From contig DASPPB010000054.1 of NCBI GenBank assembly GCA_035625725.1, positions 1-22,534 of the forward strand: a stretch of DNA of 22,534 nucleotides. Direction: 5' to 3'. Of this stretch, positions 1 through 7,095 are shown one piece after another. Source of the DNA: GJ-E10 sp035625725 (GTDB lineage Bacteria > Pseudomonadota > Gammaproteobacteria > Burkholderiales > Burkholderiaceae_F). Position 1 is the first letter of the stretch; each line of letters begins with the position of its first letter. Under the pieces are notes generated by a model. It was not told the origin of the DNA. It saw nothing but the letters and a program-made list of their open reading frames with translations, and did no database searches. Both the position numbers and the translations under genes were made by a program.

Positions 1-485
1 GCGTAACAGATTTCGCCGCCCACGAACTTGAAGCCGCGCCGCTTGAGGTCCTTGCTCAACCGCTGACTGATTGCTACGGCGTCCTTTTTTCTCGCGGGCT
101 TTCCCCCCGTGAATTGCCACAGGTACGCGTCGAAACTTCCGCATTCCTGCTGGATCTGGAGGAAAGCCTTCGCGTTTGCAATAACGGCGTCAATCTTCAA
201 CCGATTGCGCACGATGCCTTCGTTTTTGAGGAGGGTCGCTTTTTTGGTCGAATCGTACCGTGCGATCTTTTTGGCATCGAAGCGATCGAACGCCTTGCGA
301 TAATTGGCCCGCTTTTTGAGGATGGTGAGCCAACTCAAACCCGCCTGCGCGCCTTCGAGATTGAGCATCTCAAAAAGCTTTCGATCATCGTGAAGCGGAA
401 CGCCCCACTCGTCGTCGTGATAGGCGGCGAGCAGTTCGTGGGATTGAGCCCACCGGCATCTCTCTTTGCTCGGTGCAAAAGACAT
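1..485 (-). CDS. tag: DNA-3-methyladenine glycosylase I, 3' end cut by window edge
   Basis: Base-excision repair enzyme that removes 3-methyladenine from alkylated DNA. Reading the minus strand from ATG at 485 gives 161 complete codons before the window edge; the protein is normally about 185-195 residues, so roughly the last 25-30 are missing. The translation follows E. coli Tag closely: Cys10 and His23 match the two N-terminal zinc ligands, AYHDDEWGVP (21-30) is the family signature, Glu44 and Trp52 in the LEGAQAGLSW segment match the base-pocket residues Glu38 and Trp46, and GFKFVGGEICY near the end matches GFKFVGTTICY. The second pair of zinc ligands lies outside the window. The start is supported by AAGGGA about 9 bases upstream. 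It sits alone, 428 bases beyond bdhA on the same strand, so it probably has its own promoter. Confidence 0.95.
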   Translation of the reverse strand, partial: MSFAPSKERCRWAQSHELLAAYHDDEWGVPLHDDRKLFEMLNLEGAQAGLSWLTILKKRANYRKAFDRFDAKKIARYDSTKKATLLKNEGIVRNRLKIDAVIANAKAFLQIQQECGSFDAYLWQFTGGKPARKKDAVAISQRLSKDLKRRGFKFVGGEICY

Positions 486-913
486 TTGCGAGTCCCTTCT
501 CAACCTGATCTCGTCACGCAAGCCGCCCGCCGTCGTGCTTGTCCGGGCGAGTGCAACCGGCCCGGCGTCGCAATGCAAAGGAGACGGCAGTTTCTGAGGT
601 CGCGCCGTCAGCTTTGCAGATCCATGGCGCGATGCCCGAACTCGCAAAAACTCGCGCGATCGGCGACGTAACCTCCGGGCAGGCGTCCTTGCATCGAACT
701 CGGGGAGGCGACCCGGTCTGCCGATGATGGAGGCACTCGGGCCGTTCCCCTCGAGGCAGGGTTGGCCCGCCGCCGCGGACGGCGGCGAGCCGTCACATCA
801 GTGCCTTTTTTCTCCTTGCGCCCCTCGACTCCCTCCTCGCAAGGGCAGCCAATCGGGGTTCGTGAAAACCTCCGCCGAGCGCCGCACTACTGCCGGCTCA
901 AACCGACGCCGGC
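486..913. other. Intergenic region between bdhA and tag, no gene recognised
   Basis: This 428-base stretch has short open frames on both strands but none with a convincing start, ribosome binding site or recognisable protein. It should hold the tag promoter and the end of the lipase-adc-bdhA transcript. The only clear structure is a perfect GC-rich hairpin at 768-787. Confidence 0.6.
768..787. other. Perfect GC-rich stem-loop downstream of bdhA
   Basis: CGCCGCCG, a four-base loop CGGA, and CGGCGGCG form a perfect 8-bp stem about 125 bases beyond the bdhA stop. On the minus strand, the direction of the operon, no T-run follows, so this is not a classical intrinsic terminator. A T6 run lies about 16 bases after it on the plus strand. 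It could stabilise the 3' end of the operon mRNA or assist Rho-dependent termination; that role is inference. Confidence 0.35.
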
Positions 914-1696
914 TTACTCCATGAACCAGCCGTGACTGACGATCATCGACTGGCCGGTGAGCGCATTGTTCGGGAACGCCGCGAAAAAGAGCGTCACTTC
1001 GGCAACGTCCTCCACCGTCGTGAACTCCCCGTCGACCGTATTTTTGAGCATGACGTTCTTGATGACCTCGGCCTCGGTGATCCCGAATTCCTTCGCCTGT
1101 TCGGGAATCTGTTTGTCCACGAGCGGGGTGCGCACGAAGCCGGGACAGACCACGTTGGCACGCACTCCGTGCTGCGCACCCTCTTTGGCAACCACCCGCG
1201 CGAGCCCGAGCAGCCCGTGCTTGGCCGTCACGTAGGGGGCCTTGAGCTTCGATGCCTCCTTGGAGTGCACCGAACCCATATAAATCACGCTTCCGCCCTT
1301 TCCGGACTTGTACATGTGCGGCAGACAGGCGCGGGTCGTGAGGAACGCGCCGTCGAGATGAATCGCAAGCATCTTCTTCCAGTCGGCATAGCTGAATTCT
1401 TCGACCGGGTGGACGATCTGTATGCCGGCGTTGCTCACGAGGACGTCCACGCCGCCGAATTTGGCCGCGACGGCTGCCACGCCGGTATTGACCGCGTCCT
1501 CGTTGCAAACGTCCATTGCGACACCCATGGCTTGGCCGTCGCGCCCCCGTATTTCGGTGGCCACCGCATCGGCCGCCTCCTTGTTGAGGTCGGCAATGGC
1601 GACTTTTGCGCCTTCGCGCGCGAAGGTGAGAGCGATCTGCTTTCCGATGCCGCTCGCCGCGCCGGTGACGATTGCGACTTTTCCTTTGAGCTTCAT
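914..1696 (-). CDS. bdhA: D-3-hydroxybutyrate dehydrogenase, SDR family
   Basis: NAD-dependent short-chain dehydrogenase interconverting D-3-hydroxybutyrate and acetoacetate in the cytoplasm, a step in polyhydroxybutyrate breakdown. The product is 260 residues, the usual size. Visible features are the nucleotide-binding TGAASGIG (11-18), NAG (89-91), the catalytic triad Ser142-Tyr155-Lys159, and substrate contacts His144, Lys152 and Gln196, at the same numbers as in the Pseudomonas fragi enzyme. Position 187, a Trp in the CPGWVRTP of that enzyme, is Phe here (CPGFVRTP). I chose ATG at 1696 rather than upstream starts because it begins at the family N terminus (MKLKGKVAIVTG) and has AAAGGA just upstream. 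It lies 10 bases after adc on the same strand. Its partner adc removes acetoacetate, which supports this substrate over a generic SDR role. Confidence 0.93.
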   Translation of the reverse strand: MKLKGKVAIVTGAASGIGKQIALTFAREGAKVAIADLNKEAADAVATEIRGRDGQAMGVAMDVCNEDAVNTGVAAVAAKFGGVDVLVSNAGIQIVHPVEEFSYADWKKMLAIHLDGAFLTTRACLPHMYKSGKGGSVIYMGSVHSKEASKLKAPYVTAKHGLLGLARVVAKEGAQHGVRANVVCPGFVRTPLVDKQIPEQAKEFGITEAEVIKNVMLKNTVDGEFTTVEDVAEVTLFFAAFPNNALTGQSMIVSHGWFME

Positions 1697-1706
1697 ACCC
1701 AGTCCT

Positions 1707-2447
1707 TTATTTGGTGAGATAGTCATGCACAACGGTGCCCAATCCGAGGGTGAGGTCGGTGACAATGTGCGCGCCCGAGATCACTTCGAGCACGGGTAGC
1801 TGCGCAACAGGGGCGAGCGCGTGGTGAAAGAGCTCGAGCGATGCGGGTCCCTCCCAGGCACCCTTGACGGTCACGTCCTCGAGGAAATAACGCACCAGCT
1901 CGCAGATGCGCGCGGTGCCGTCGACGTGCGGAATGATCTTGAGCAGGAAGTTGGGCGTTTGTAATGACGCCAGAATCTTGTCGTGCGGCAGCTTCTTGAA
2001 CTTGTAGCCCATGGTTGCGACGGCAACGGGGATGGGGCCGTACTTGAGGACGCCGCCCAGCGTTTCTTTCTCGACCCGAAATTCGGGCCAGGCGAGCTTC
2101 TTGGGGAAACCCCAGATCTCGCGGCCGCCGGCAATCGGCGGGTGGTCGTTGAGGTACATCGCGTGCACGTAGCCTCCGCGCTGTCCGCGAAAACTGACCG
2201 GTATCACCTGGCCGCTTTCGGTGAAATCGCCAAATCCGGTCGAATCGGGCATGCGAATGAACTCGAACTTGACAAGCGGCTCGACGAACTCGAGCGGCCC
2301 CGGGATCACCGCCCGCAGGGCGTCGGGGTCCGTGCGGTAGGTGACGATGAAGTACTCGCGATTGATGAAGCGGTAGGGCCCCGGCGGAAATGCCGGGTTG
2401 GTAAGCGGCATCGCAAAGGCGCGGTCGCGAACTTCTTGTTCTTTCAT
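1707..2447 (-). CDS. adc: Acetoacetate decarboxylase
   Basis: Converts acetoacetate to acetone and CO2 through a Schiff-base intermediate. The 246-residue protein matches the Clostridium acetobutylicum enzyme along its whole length. The double lysine Lys116-Lys117 in GFPKKLAWP corresponds to the Schiff-base Lys115 and its pKa-perturbing neighbour Lys116. Arg30, Glu62 and Glu77 correspond to active-site Arg29, Glu61 and Glu76. The start ATG (2445-2447) overlaps the lipase stop codon as ATGA, so translation is probably coupled; this also rules out the longer frame to 2573, whose first 42 residues are low-complexity Arg/Pro/Gly-rich and inside the lipase gene. It is followed after 10 bases by bdhA. 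Together these form a branch point for acetoacetate: reduction to 3-hydroxybutyrate or loss as acetone. Confidence 0.96.
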   Translation of the reverse strand: MKEQEVRDRAFAMPLTNPAFPPGPYRFINREYFIVTYRTDPDALRAVIPGPLEFVEPLVKFEFIRMPDSTGFGDFTESGQVIPVSFRGQRGGYVHAMYLNDHPPIAGGREIWGFPKKLAWPEFRVEKETLGGVLKYGPIPVAVATMGYKFKKLPHDKILASLQTPNFLLKIIPHVDGTARICELVRYFLEDVTVKGAWEGPASLELFHHALAPVAQLPVLEVISGAHIVTDLTLGLGTVVHDYLTK

Positions 2448-3607
2448 TTTGCGTCCTCGGGGGCTTGGGCTTCGGCCAGTTCGTAGGATCGGACGCGATG
2501 GCCCAGATCGTACTCGACGCGCGCCTCCGGTTCGGCCAGCATCCGGCGTACGTCGTCGAGCCCGCCTTGCCACAGTTGGCTTACGGTGGCACGCGAGAAC
2601 TCGTAGTCCTTGAAATCGGAGGAATGCGTGTCGTGACGGTTGACGAAGTGCACCAAGGACAGCGCCCCGCGCCGGCTCAAGGTGAGCAGCTTCTGCACGT
2701 CCGGATCGGTGTGCAGTTCGTGCGGCAGCTTTTCGAGAACCTTGGCCAGTGTCGACCGCAGGCCTTCGACCGTCTTGATCTGGTGCGTGGAGAAGCGCCG
2801 CCGGCTCGCGTACTGGATGTCCTTGGCGCGCTCCAGCACCTGGTCCATGTTCTTCGGAAGGCTGCCCTCGCCGCTAAAGACGTCGACCTGGACGACGAGC
2901 GCATCCATGCGAAAGTCTTCCAGCACGTAGTGCAGCGGCGAATTGGATACGACGCCCCCGTCCCAATACATCTCGCCATCGATCTCCACGGGAGGAAAGC
3001 CCGGGGGCAGGGCGCCGCTCGCCAGGACGTGAGCCGCAGTAATCGTCGTCTCCCGACTGTCGAAGTAGACCGGCTGCCCGCTGCGGACGTTTACGGCGCC
3101 CAGCGAGAGGCGGACCGCGCCCCCGTTGACCAGATCGAAGTCGGCCAGTTCCTCGAGGGTTTTCCTCAGCGGCGCGGTGTCGTAAAAGCTCAGTGCCGAG
3201 ACAGTGCCCTGGGGGGATAGCAGGGGTGAGATCGGGCGCGGATGGAAAAATCCGCGCACCCCAAAGATGGCAGCCGAGGTTGCGCTCATTCGGTTCATGA
3301 GTGGCCGCCACTGGTCGAGCGCGGACGGCAGCATCACCGGCGAACTTGCCGACACTCGCTCCCAAAACTCGCGCAGCCGCTGCACTCGCCGCTGCGGCGG
3401 GTTTCCGGCAATCAATGCGGAATTGATGGCGCCAATGGAGATGCCGGTCACCCAGTCCGGCGCAAGGCCCGCCTCCGCGAGACCCTCATACACGCCTGCC
3501 TGATAGGCACCGAGCGCGCCTCCGCCTTGGAGCACCAGTATCGAATGCTCGTGCGTGCCCCACATGGTGGCCAACTTCGAGGTTTGCTCGGTCGGAGCTG
3601 ATCGCAT
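2444..3607 (-). CDS. Patatin-like phospholipase, DUF3734 type
   Basis: Predicted serine acyl hydrolase with a Ser-Asp dyad. From ATG at 3607 the product has 387 residues. The oxyanion-hole glycines are in QGGGALGAYQAG (27-38), the nucleophile is Ser57 in GISIG (55-59), and the Asp is Asp216 in WDGGVVSNSP (215-224). Residues after about 235 form a C-terminal extension resembling the DUF3734 region of bacterial patatins. No signal peptide or membrane segment is visible, so it is probably cytoplasmic. The frame stays open for 116 more codons upstream (to 3955), but that part is Arg/Ala-rich and unlike patatins; a weak AAGG precedes 3607. A second Met at residue 15 is a possible alternative start. 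It is first in an operon with adc and bdhA. Family knowledge links such operons to polyhydroxybutyrate or lipid mobilisation; the substrate is not shown here. Confidence 0.9.
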   Translation of the reverse strand: MRSAPTEQTSKLATMWGTHEHSILVLQGGGALGAYQAGVYEGLAEAGLAPDWVTGISIGAINSALIAGNPPQRRVQRLREFWERVSASSPVMLPSALDQWRPLMNRMSATSAAIFGVRGFFHPRPISPLLSPQGTVSALSFYDTAPLRKTLEELADFDLVNGGAVRLSLGAVNVRSGQPVYFDSRETTITAAHVLASGALPPGFPPVEIDGEMYWDGGVVSNSPLHYVLEDFRMDALVVQVDVFSGEGSLPKNMDQVLERAKDIQYASRRRFSTHQIKTVEGLRSTLAKVLEKLPHELHTDPDVQKLLTLSRRGALSLVHFVNRHDTHSSDFKDYEFSRATVSQLWQGGLDDVRRMLAEPEARVEYDLGHRVRSYELAEAQAPEDAK

Positions 3608-3673
3608 GGTTAGTGCCTTTGCCGCTTCTTGCAGAAGAGCCGATCTCGCCAATGGGCGCAGCCGCCTCGGCGC

Positions 3674-3689
3674 GCTTTGCGCGCAAAGC
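3674..3689. promoter_or_regulatory. 16-bp perfect palindrome in lipase operon leader
   Basis: GCTTTGCGCGCAAAGC is a perfect palindrome 67 bases upstream of the lipase start and downstream of the candidate promoter. It could be an operator for a dimeric repressor or an RNA hairpin in the 5' leader. No regulator gene lies nearby, so the role is inferred from position only. Confidence 0.4.
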
Positions 3690-3739
3690 CCAAGCATCGC
3701 CGCGCGCGCTTGTCCCTGCTCCTCCCAAGCAGAATCTTC

Positions 3740-3768
3740 AGTATGCTCACGCAGAGCGCGCCTTGCAA
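3740..3768 (-). promoter_or_regulatory. Candidate sigma70 promoter of the lipase-adc-bdhA operon
   Basis: On the minus strand TTGCAA (-35) and CATACT (-10) are separated by exactly 17 bases. Each hexamer matches four of six consensus positions. The predicted start near 3733 gives a leader of about 125 bases containing the 3674-3689 palindrome. This is a motif match only. Confidence 0.4.
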
Positions 3769-4020
3769 GTCGAAAGGCGGGATCGTCCAATGGGTGCGCG
3801 TTTTCAGATATGAAATTGCGGTCGCGCTGTGGCCTGGACGGGTGATCCCACGCTTGCGCGAGGCAAGGAACTTTGCGCTCCTCTTCTTTCGTGGGCGAGC
3901 GGTTGCTTGCGCTCGCGCTGCCTGTTCTTTGGGCGCAGAGCCGTGTGTTCGGCAACCCGATCGCTCATGTTGTCGAGGCGCCATTCATCCGCTGCGCCGC
4001 GTTCGATGGGAATTTAGCCT

Positions 4021-4512
4021 GTGCGCCTCTGGACCGTGCACCCGGCGTATCTCGACGCACCGGGATTGGTCGCGCTCTGGCGCGAGGCGCTGCTCGCCCA
4101 AAAGGTGCTCCTCGGTTTGACACGTGGCTACCGGTTCCATCCGCAGCTGATTCGATTTCGCCAGCAGTCGGACCCCGTGGCGGCGATCGGTGCCTATCTG
4201 GCTGGCGTGCACGCGGAGGCGCTGCGACGCGGATACCGCTTCGATGCCGCAAAGATCGTCAAGCGCGGCCGAGAGGTGCGAATGCACGAGACCAAAGGGC
4301 AGCTGCTGCACGAATGGCAGCATCTGCGCCGAAAACTGCGCTTGCGCGGCGCGCGGCGCTACGCGCAGTTTGCGCGGCTTGCCTCGCCGGCTGCCCACCC
4401 GATATTTCGAATTGTTGCAGGAGGAGTGCGCGCCTGGGAGCGCGCCGCTCCCGCGGCCGGCCAGGTCGCCGTCACGAAAAGTAGATCTTTGCGCGTCCGT
4501 AGAGGTACTTGA
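4021..4512 (+). CDS. Pyrimidine dimer DNA glycosylase, T4 endonuclease V-like
   Basis: Likely DNA repair glycosylase/AP lyase of the Pyr_excise family acting on UV-induced pyrimidine dimers. The 163-residue product starts at GTG 4021 with MRLWTVHPAYLDAPGLVALW, the signature of the bacterial branch. Arg21-Glu22 lines up with Arg22-Glu23 of T4 endonuclease V, where Glu23 is catalytic, with a one-residue offset. Other conserved-looking parts are GYRFHPQLIRF (36-46), DPVAAIGAYL (51-60) and RGYRFDAAKI (70-79). The last 20 or so residues look unconserved and run across the 3' end of the convergent yciB-like gene, giving a 41-base tail-to-tail overlap. No good ribosome binding site precedes the GTG, so the exact start rests on the family N terminus. 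It could act on other lesions; the substrate is from family knowledge. Confidence 0.8.
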   Translation: MRLWTVHPAYLDAPGLVALWREALLAQKVLLGLTRGYRFHPQLIRFRQQSDPVAAIGAYLAGVHAEALRRGYRFDAAKIVKRGREVRMHETKGQLLHEWQHLRRKLRLRGARRYAQFARLASPAAHPIFRIVAGGVRAWERAAPAAGQVAVTKSRSLRVRRGT

Positions 4513-5005
4513 AGACTCGCGCTACAACCTCGAGCCAGACGAAGCTCAGCCGCAGCAAAAAGACCGCCACGACGTTTGCCATGCAGCTCCACTTGAAGCC
4601 TTCCCAGTCGTCGTGCGAAGCGTTGAATGCGACCAGAAGATTCCACGCACCCAATATCGTGAGGAGCACGGCGAAGCCCACATTGATCCAGCGCCACTCC
4701 CGGCTGGAGAACAAAAAATAGGAGCCCAGGACGATCTTGACGGGGTAATCCGATCCGAGCGACGGCGCCACGAACAAAATGACCGCCAGCAACCAATACA
4801 TGATTGTGGGTTTCCAAAGGAGCAGTTCGGCGGGCTCCTGGCCCGGCGCGGCGTACAGCCCGAACCAAAGCGCCCAGCCCCCCAGCAACGCGTAGACGAC
4901 AAGCAGCGTCCGAGCAACGGGCGCAAGTCGGGCGCGCGGCCGCCAGAGCCAGGCAAGCAAGATGGCCGCGGCCGCGGCAATCGTCGCCAGCAGCGCGGGC
5001 GTCAC
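4472..5005 (-). CDS. YciB / septation protein A-like inner membrane protein
   Basis: A 177-residue polytopic inner-membrane protein, close to the 179 of E. coli YciB. Several hydrophobic stretches span the chain: about 4-20, 30-48, 60-78, 84-96, 104-124 and 132-152. The YciB-type pattern is clear: WKPTIMYWLLA, then K..LGSYF.FS...W..IN, then GAWNLLVAFNAS.D.W..FK. YciB/IspZ proteins are linked to envelope synthesis and septation, though their molecular role is unsettled. The frame is open far upstream, but a GTG at 5005 overlaps the kinase stop codon as GTGA, so I take that as the start; GTG at 5014 and TTG at 5017 are alternatives. It is the last gene of the TerY-like/PP2C/kinase operon, unusual company for this family. 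That it is a target or effector of the kinase is inference. Confidence 0.75.
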   Translation of the reverse strand: MTPALLATIAAAAAILLAWLWRPRARLAPVARTLLVVYALLGGWALWFGLYAAPGQEPAELLLWKPTIMYWLLAVILFVAPSLGSDYPVKIVLGSYFLFSSREWRWINVGFAVLLTILGAWNLLVAFNASHDDWEGFKWSCMANVVAVFLLRLSFVWLEVVARVFKYLYGRAKIYFS

Positions 5006-6291
5006 TTCAGCCACCAATAGGTAATGAGCAGTCCGATCGCCCAGAGAATTTCGACCGAAACCACGTTGCGGATGGACATCGTTACAGGCGCGAGCTGCAC
5101 GGAGTTGAGCTGCACCTGCGCGAGCGCGGCCTGAAAGGGCGAGGTGTGCGTACCTCGCAACGTCCTTTTCACATACGTCATGGCGCGTGCCGGAGACGTT
5201 TGCAGACGGGTGACAAACCTCTTGCGGCGCTCCACGTGTCCCTGGATGATGCCCTCGCGCAAACACGTGGGACAGCGCTTGCCGGCAAACTGCACGTGGC
5301 CTTTGGGGCAAAGCGACATGGCGCCGGTGCTTCTGTTGGCAAAAACGCTCAAAGCCGTGACCCATTCGTGCGCACTTGCCCTGGCTCCGGCAGCCGGGGC
5401 GAAGGACCGGTCAAACAGCTCCCGAATGCCGTCGGGAAAGGACTCGTGGACACTGGCCGGGGTCACGCGGACATGAGCAAGGGGACGTTTACCGTAGGGA
5501 TAAAGTCCGAGCTTGATGCGTCCTGAGAGCTCTGTCGGATAGGCGAAGCGATTGGCCGCGATGCCCGCGTAGGGATGAATGCCGTAGTTAAGCAGCCGGA
5601 AAATGATTGCCGCCAGTGCGAAGCGGTCCTGGCTTTCCGGGTGGGTGACCGCCTTGTCGTGGAATTCGGGCGCAAGGTACTCCGGCGTTACTTGTGGCGC
5701 CTCCGATACGAAGCCGTCGGAATAGATGTGAAAGCCGTCGCAATCCAGGATCGAGACGTAGAGTTCGGATTTGTAGACTTTGACGTTGATGGGCTTTAAG
5801 TCCACCACCGCAATCTTCTTGCTGTGCAGGCAATTGATCAGCGAAGCCAGGTTGTAGCAAACCGTGATCAGTTTGCCGAAGTCCACTTCGAACCCCTCGC
5901 CCGCAGCCTGTTTGCGCGTTAGCAAATAATCGAGCTCCATCGTCCGGTCAAAATCGATTTTCTCCATGACGAAACCGGCGAAGCTCGAACCCCTCAACAC
6001 CTGGGCCACCGGCCAGGCGAGCTGCACGATGCCCTGATACTGGGCGGGAATCTGGGGCAGCTCGGGTTTGTTGCGGATCATCCATTGGATCTTGCGCGCG
6101 TATTGGGCGAGCTGGGCCCGCCGGCTGCTCGCGTGGTAAATCTTGGCGACATAATCGGGCTTGTTGGCAATCGAGAAGACTTCGCCGGCGCCGCCCGATT
6201 TGCCGATGGCCAGCAGTTGGACCGCTTCCGAGCGACCGTCGGGCCACAAAAGCCGGACGGTATTTCTGCCGGGTTGCCTGCGGGAGTCCAC
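5002..6291 (-). CDS. TerY-P-type protein kinase with zinc knuckle and C-terminal TM
   Basis: A divergent eukaryotic-like Ser/Thr kinase of 429 residues. A glycine-rich loop GKSGGAGEV (30-38) precedes the ATP lysine Lys50 in VAKIYH. The catalytic loop is VVDLKPINV (162-170), with Asp164, Lys166 and Asn169; the usual HR before Asp is replaced by VV. The metal-binding motif is DCDGF (183-187), the APE equivalent APE (207-209), and Asp222 matches the F-helix Asp. After the kinase domain, Cys328, His332, Cys340 and Cys343 (CPKGH..CPTC) could bind zinc. Residues 412-427 form one hydrophobic helix at the very C terminus, so the kinase is probably tail-anchored and cytoplasmic. Start is GTG 6291, 30 bases after the phosphatase stop, with no clear ribosome binding site. 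Its stop overlaps the yciB-like start. Phosphatase, vWA partner and kinase together are the TerY-P triad. Confidence 0.88.
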   Translation of the reverse strand: MDSRRQPGRNTVRLLWPDGRSEAVQLLAIGKSGGAGEVFSIANKPDYVAKIYHASSRRAQLAQYARKIQWMIRNKPELPQIPAQYQGIVQLAWPVAQVLRGSSFAGFVMEKIDFDRTMELDYLLTRKQAAGEGFEVDFGKLITVCYNLASLINCLHSKKIAVVDLKPINVKVYKSELYVSILDCDGFHIYSDGFVSEAPQVTPEYLAPEFHDKAVTHPESQDRFALAAIIFRLLNYGIHPYAGIAANRFAYPTELSGRIKLGLYPYGKRPLAHVRVTPASVHESFPDGIRELFDRSFAPAAGARASAHEWVTALSVFANRSTGAMSLCPKGHVQFAGKRCPTCLREGIIQGHVERRKRFVTRLQTSPARAMTYVKRTLRGTHTSPFQAALAQVQLNSVQLAPVTMSIRNVVSVEILWAIGLLITYWWLK

Positions 6292-6321
6292 GGGGGAGAG
6301 ACGGTCGCTGTCGGCTGCCGA

Positions 6322-7095
6322 CTAGCTTGCCAAGGCGAGCAACAGCGTCTTGTCGTCGGTCGTTATCGCGTGCGTCTTTTCGTCTTCCAGAACCTTTTGC
6401 AAGGCCTGGTTGCCGTTTTGTTCGGTCGCGCTGCTCAGAAAGGTCGCGACCGGATCGATAAAAGGGCGATAAAAGCCCGTACGCATGCGGTTAATCGCAA
6501 ACGGCGAGGCGCCGTCGCTCATCAGGCCAATGAGACCGCCACGGTTTACTTCGCGAAATTGCGTCACTCGCAGATGCTCCTGCCAGTCCTTGTCCGTCAC
6601 GAAGTAGGTCTGGTCGGCGTACTCGCCGTTTTCGGGTTGCGACACAACGGATTCGCCCGTGTCCCGCAGATAGACGGCAAAGCCATCACCTATGTGGAAA
6701 AGGCAACCTTCCTCGGGCGAGCTGATGCAGCCAACGAGCGTGCACGAGAAATCCCGCAGCTCCAGCTCTTGCGATGCGGCGATCTCGCCCAACCGGGCGC
6801 GCGCCCGCTCAATGAGCGCACGCAACTGCTCGCGGTACTCCGGCTGCGCCCCCGGCACGAGCTCTTTGGCTTTTACGGATTCGGCGATGAGTTCCGTGAC
6901 GGTCCTCGCGAAGAAATCCGCTCCGGCCTGCCCCTGACTGGCCGACCCCGCGCCGTCACACACGGCCCCGATTAACACGTCGCCCATCACGACGAAATGC
7001 CCCGCGTCCTGGCAAGGAATGTTGCTGGTCAGATGATATTTACCGGTGGCCGACGCAAAAAACACCTTCCATTTCATCGTGGGCTCGGAACTCAC
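6322..7095 (-). CDS. PP2C-family protein phosphatase of the TerY-P triad
   Basis: Metal-dependent Ser/Thr phosphatase predicted to reverse the action of the neighbouring kinase. The 257-residue product carries the expected acidic metal ligands: Asp30 in CQDAG, Asp47 in VCDGAGSA, Asp137 in HIGDGF, Asp194 in LMSDGAS, and Asp247-Asp248 in TTDDKTLLL. There is no signal peptide or membrane segment, so it should be cytoplasmic. Its GTG start at 7095 overlaps the vWA stop as GTGA, strongly suggesting translational coupling. The stop (TAG, 6322) is 30 bases before the kinase start. A second possible start is Met7, seven codons in. In known triads the phosphatase sits between or beside the vWA and kinase genes, as here. 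Confidence 0.9.
   Translation of the reverse strand: MSSEPTMKWKVFFASATGKYHLTSNIPCQDAGHFVVMGDVLIGAVCDGAGSASQGQAGADFFARTVTELIAESVKAKELVPGAQPEYREQLRALIERARARLGEIAASQELELRDFSCTLVGCISSPEEGCLFHIGDGFAVYLRDTGESVVSQPENGEYADQTYFVTDKDWQEHLRVTQFREVNRGGLIGLMSDGASPFAINRMRTGFYRPFIDPVATFLSSATEQNGNQALQKVLEDEKTHAITTDDKTLLLALAS

Larger units (their letters stand above)
3608..4020. other. Divergent intergenic region, lipase operon and dimer glycosylase
   Basis: This 413-base region separates the left-going lipase-adc-bdhA operon from the right-going pyrimidine dimer glycosylase. Several frames are open because of high GC, but none gives a recognisable protein. It holds a candidate minus-strand promoter (3740-3768) and a 16-bp palindrome (3674-3689), listed separately. 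I could not place a plus-strand promoter for the glycosylase. Confidence 0.6.

Noticed and set aside
114..671. 185-codon plus-strand frame at the left end
   Set aside because: It is antisense to tag; the minus strand here encodes an unmistakable 3-methyladenine DNA glycosylase.
932..1717. 261-codon plus-strand frame
   Set aside because: Antisense shadow of bdhA; no family resemblance.
3608..3955. 116-residue N-terminal extension of the patatin-like protein
   Set aside because: Arg/Ala-rich, not patatin-like, crosses the candidate promoter and the palindrome; start placed at 3607.
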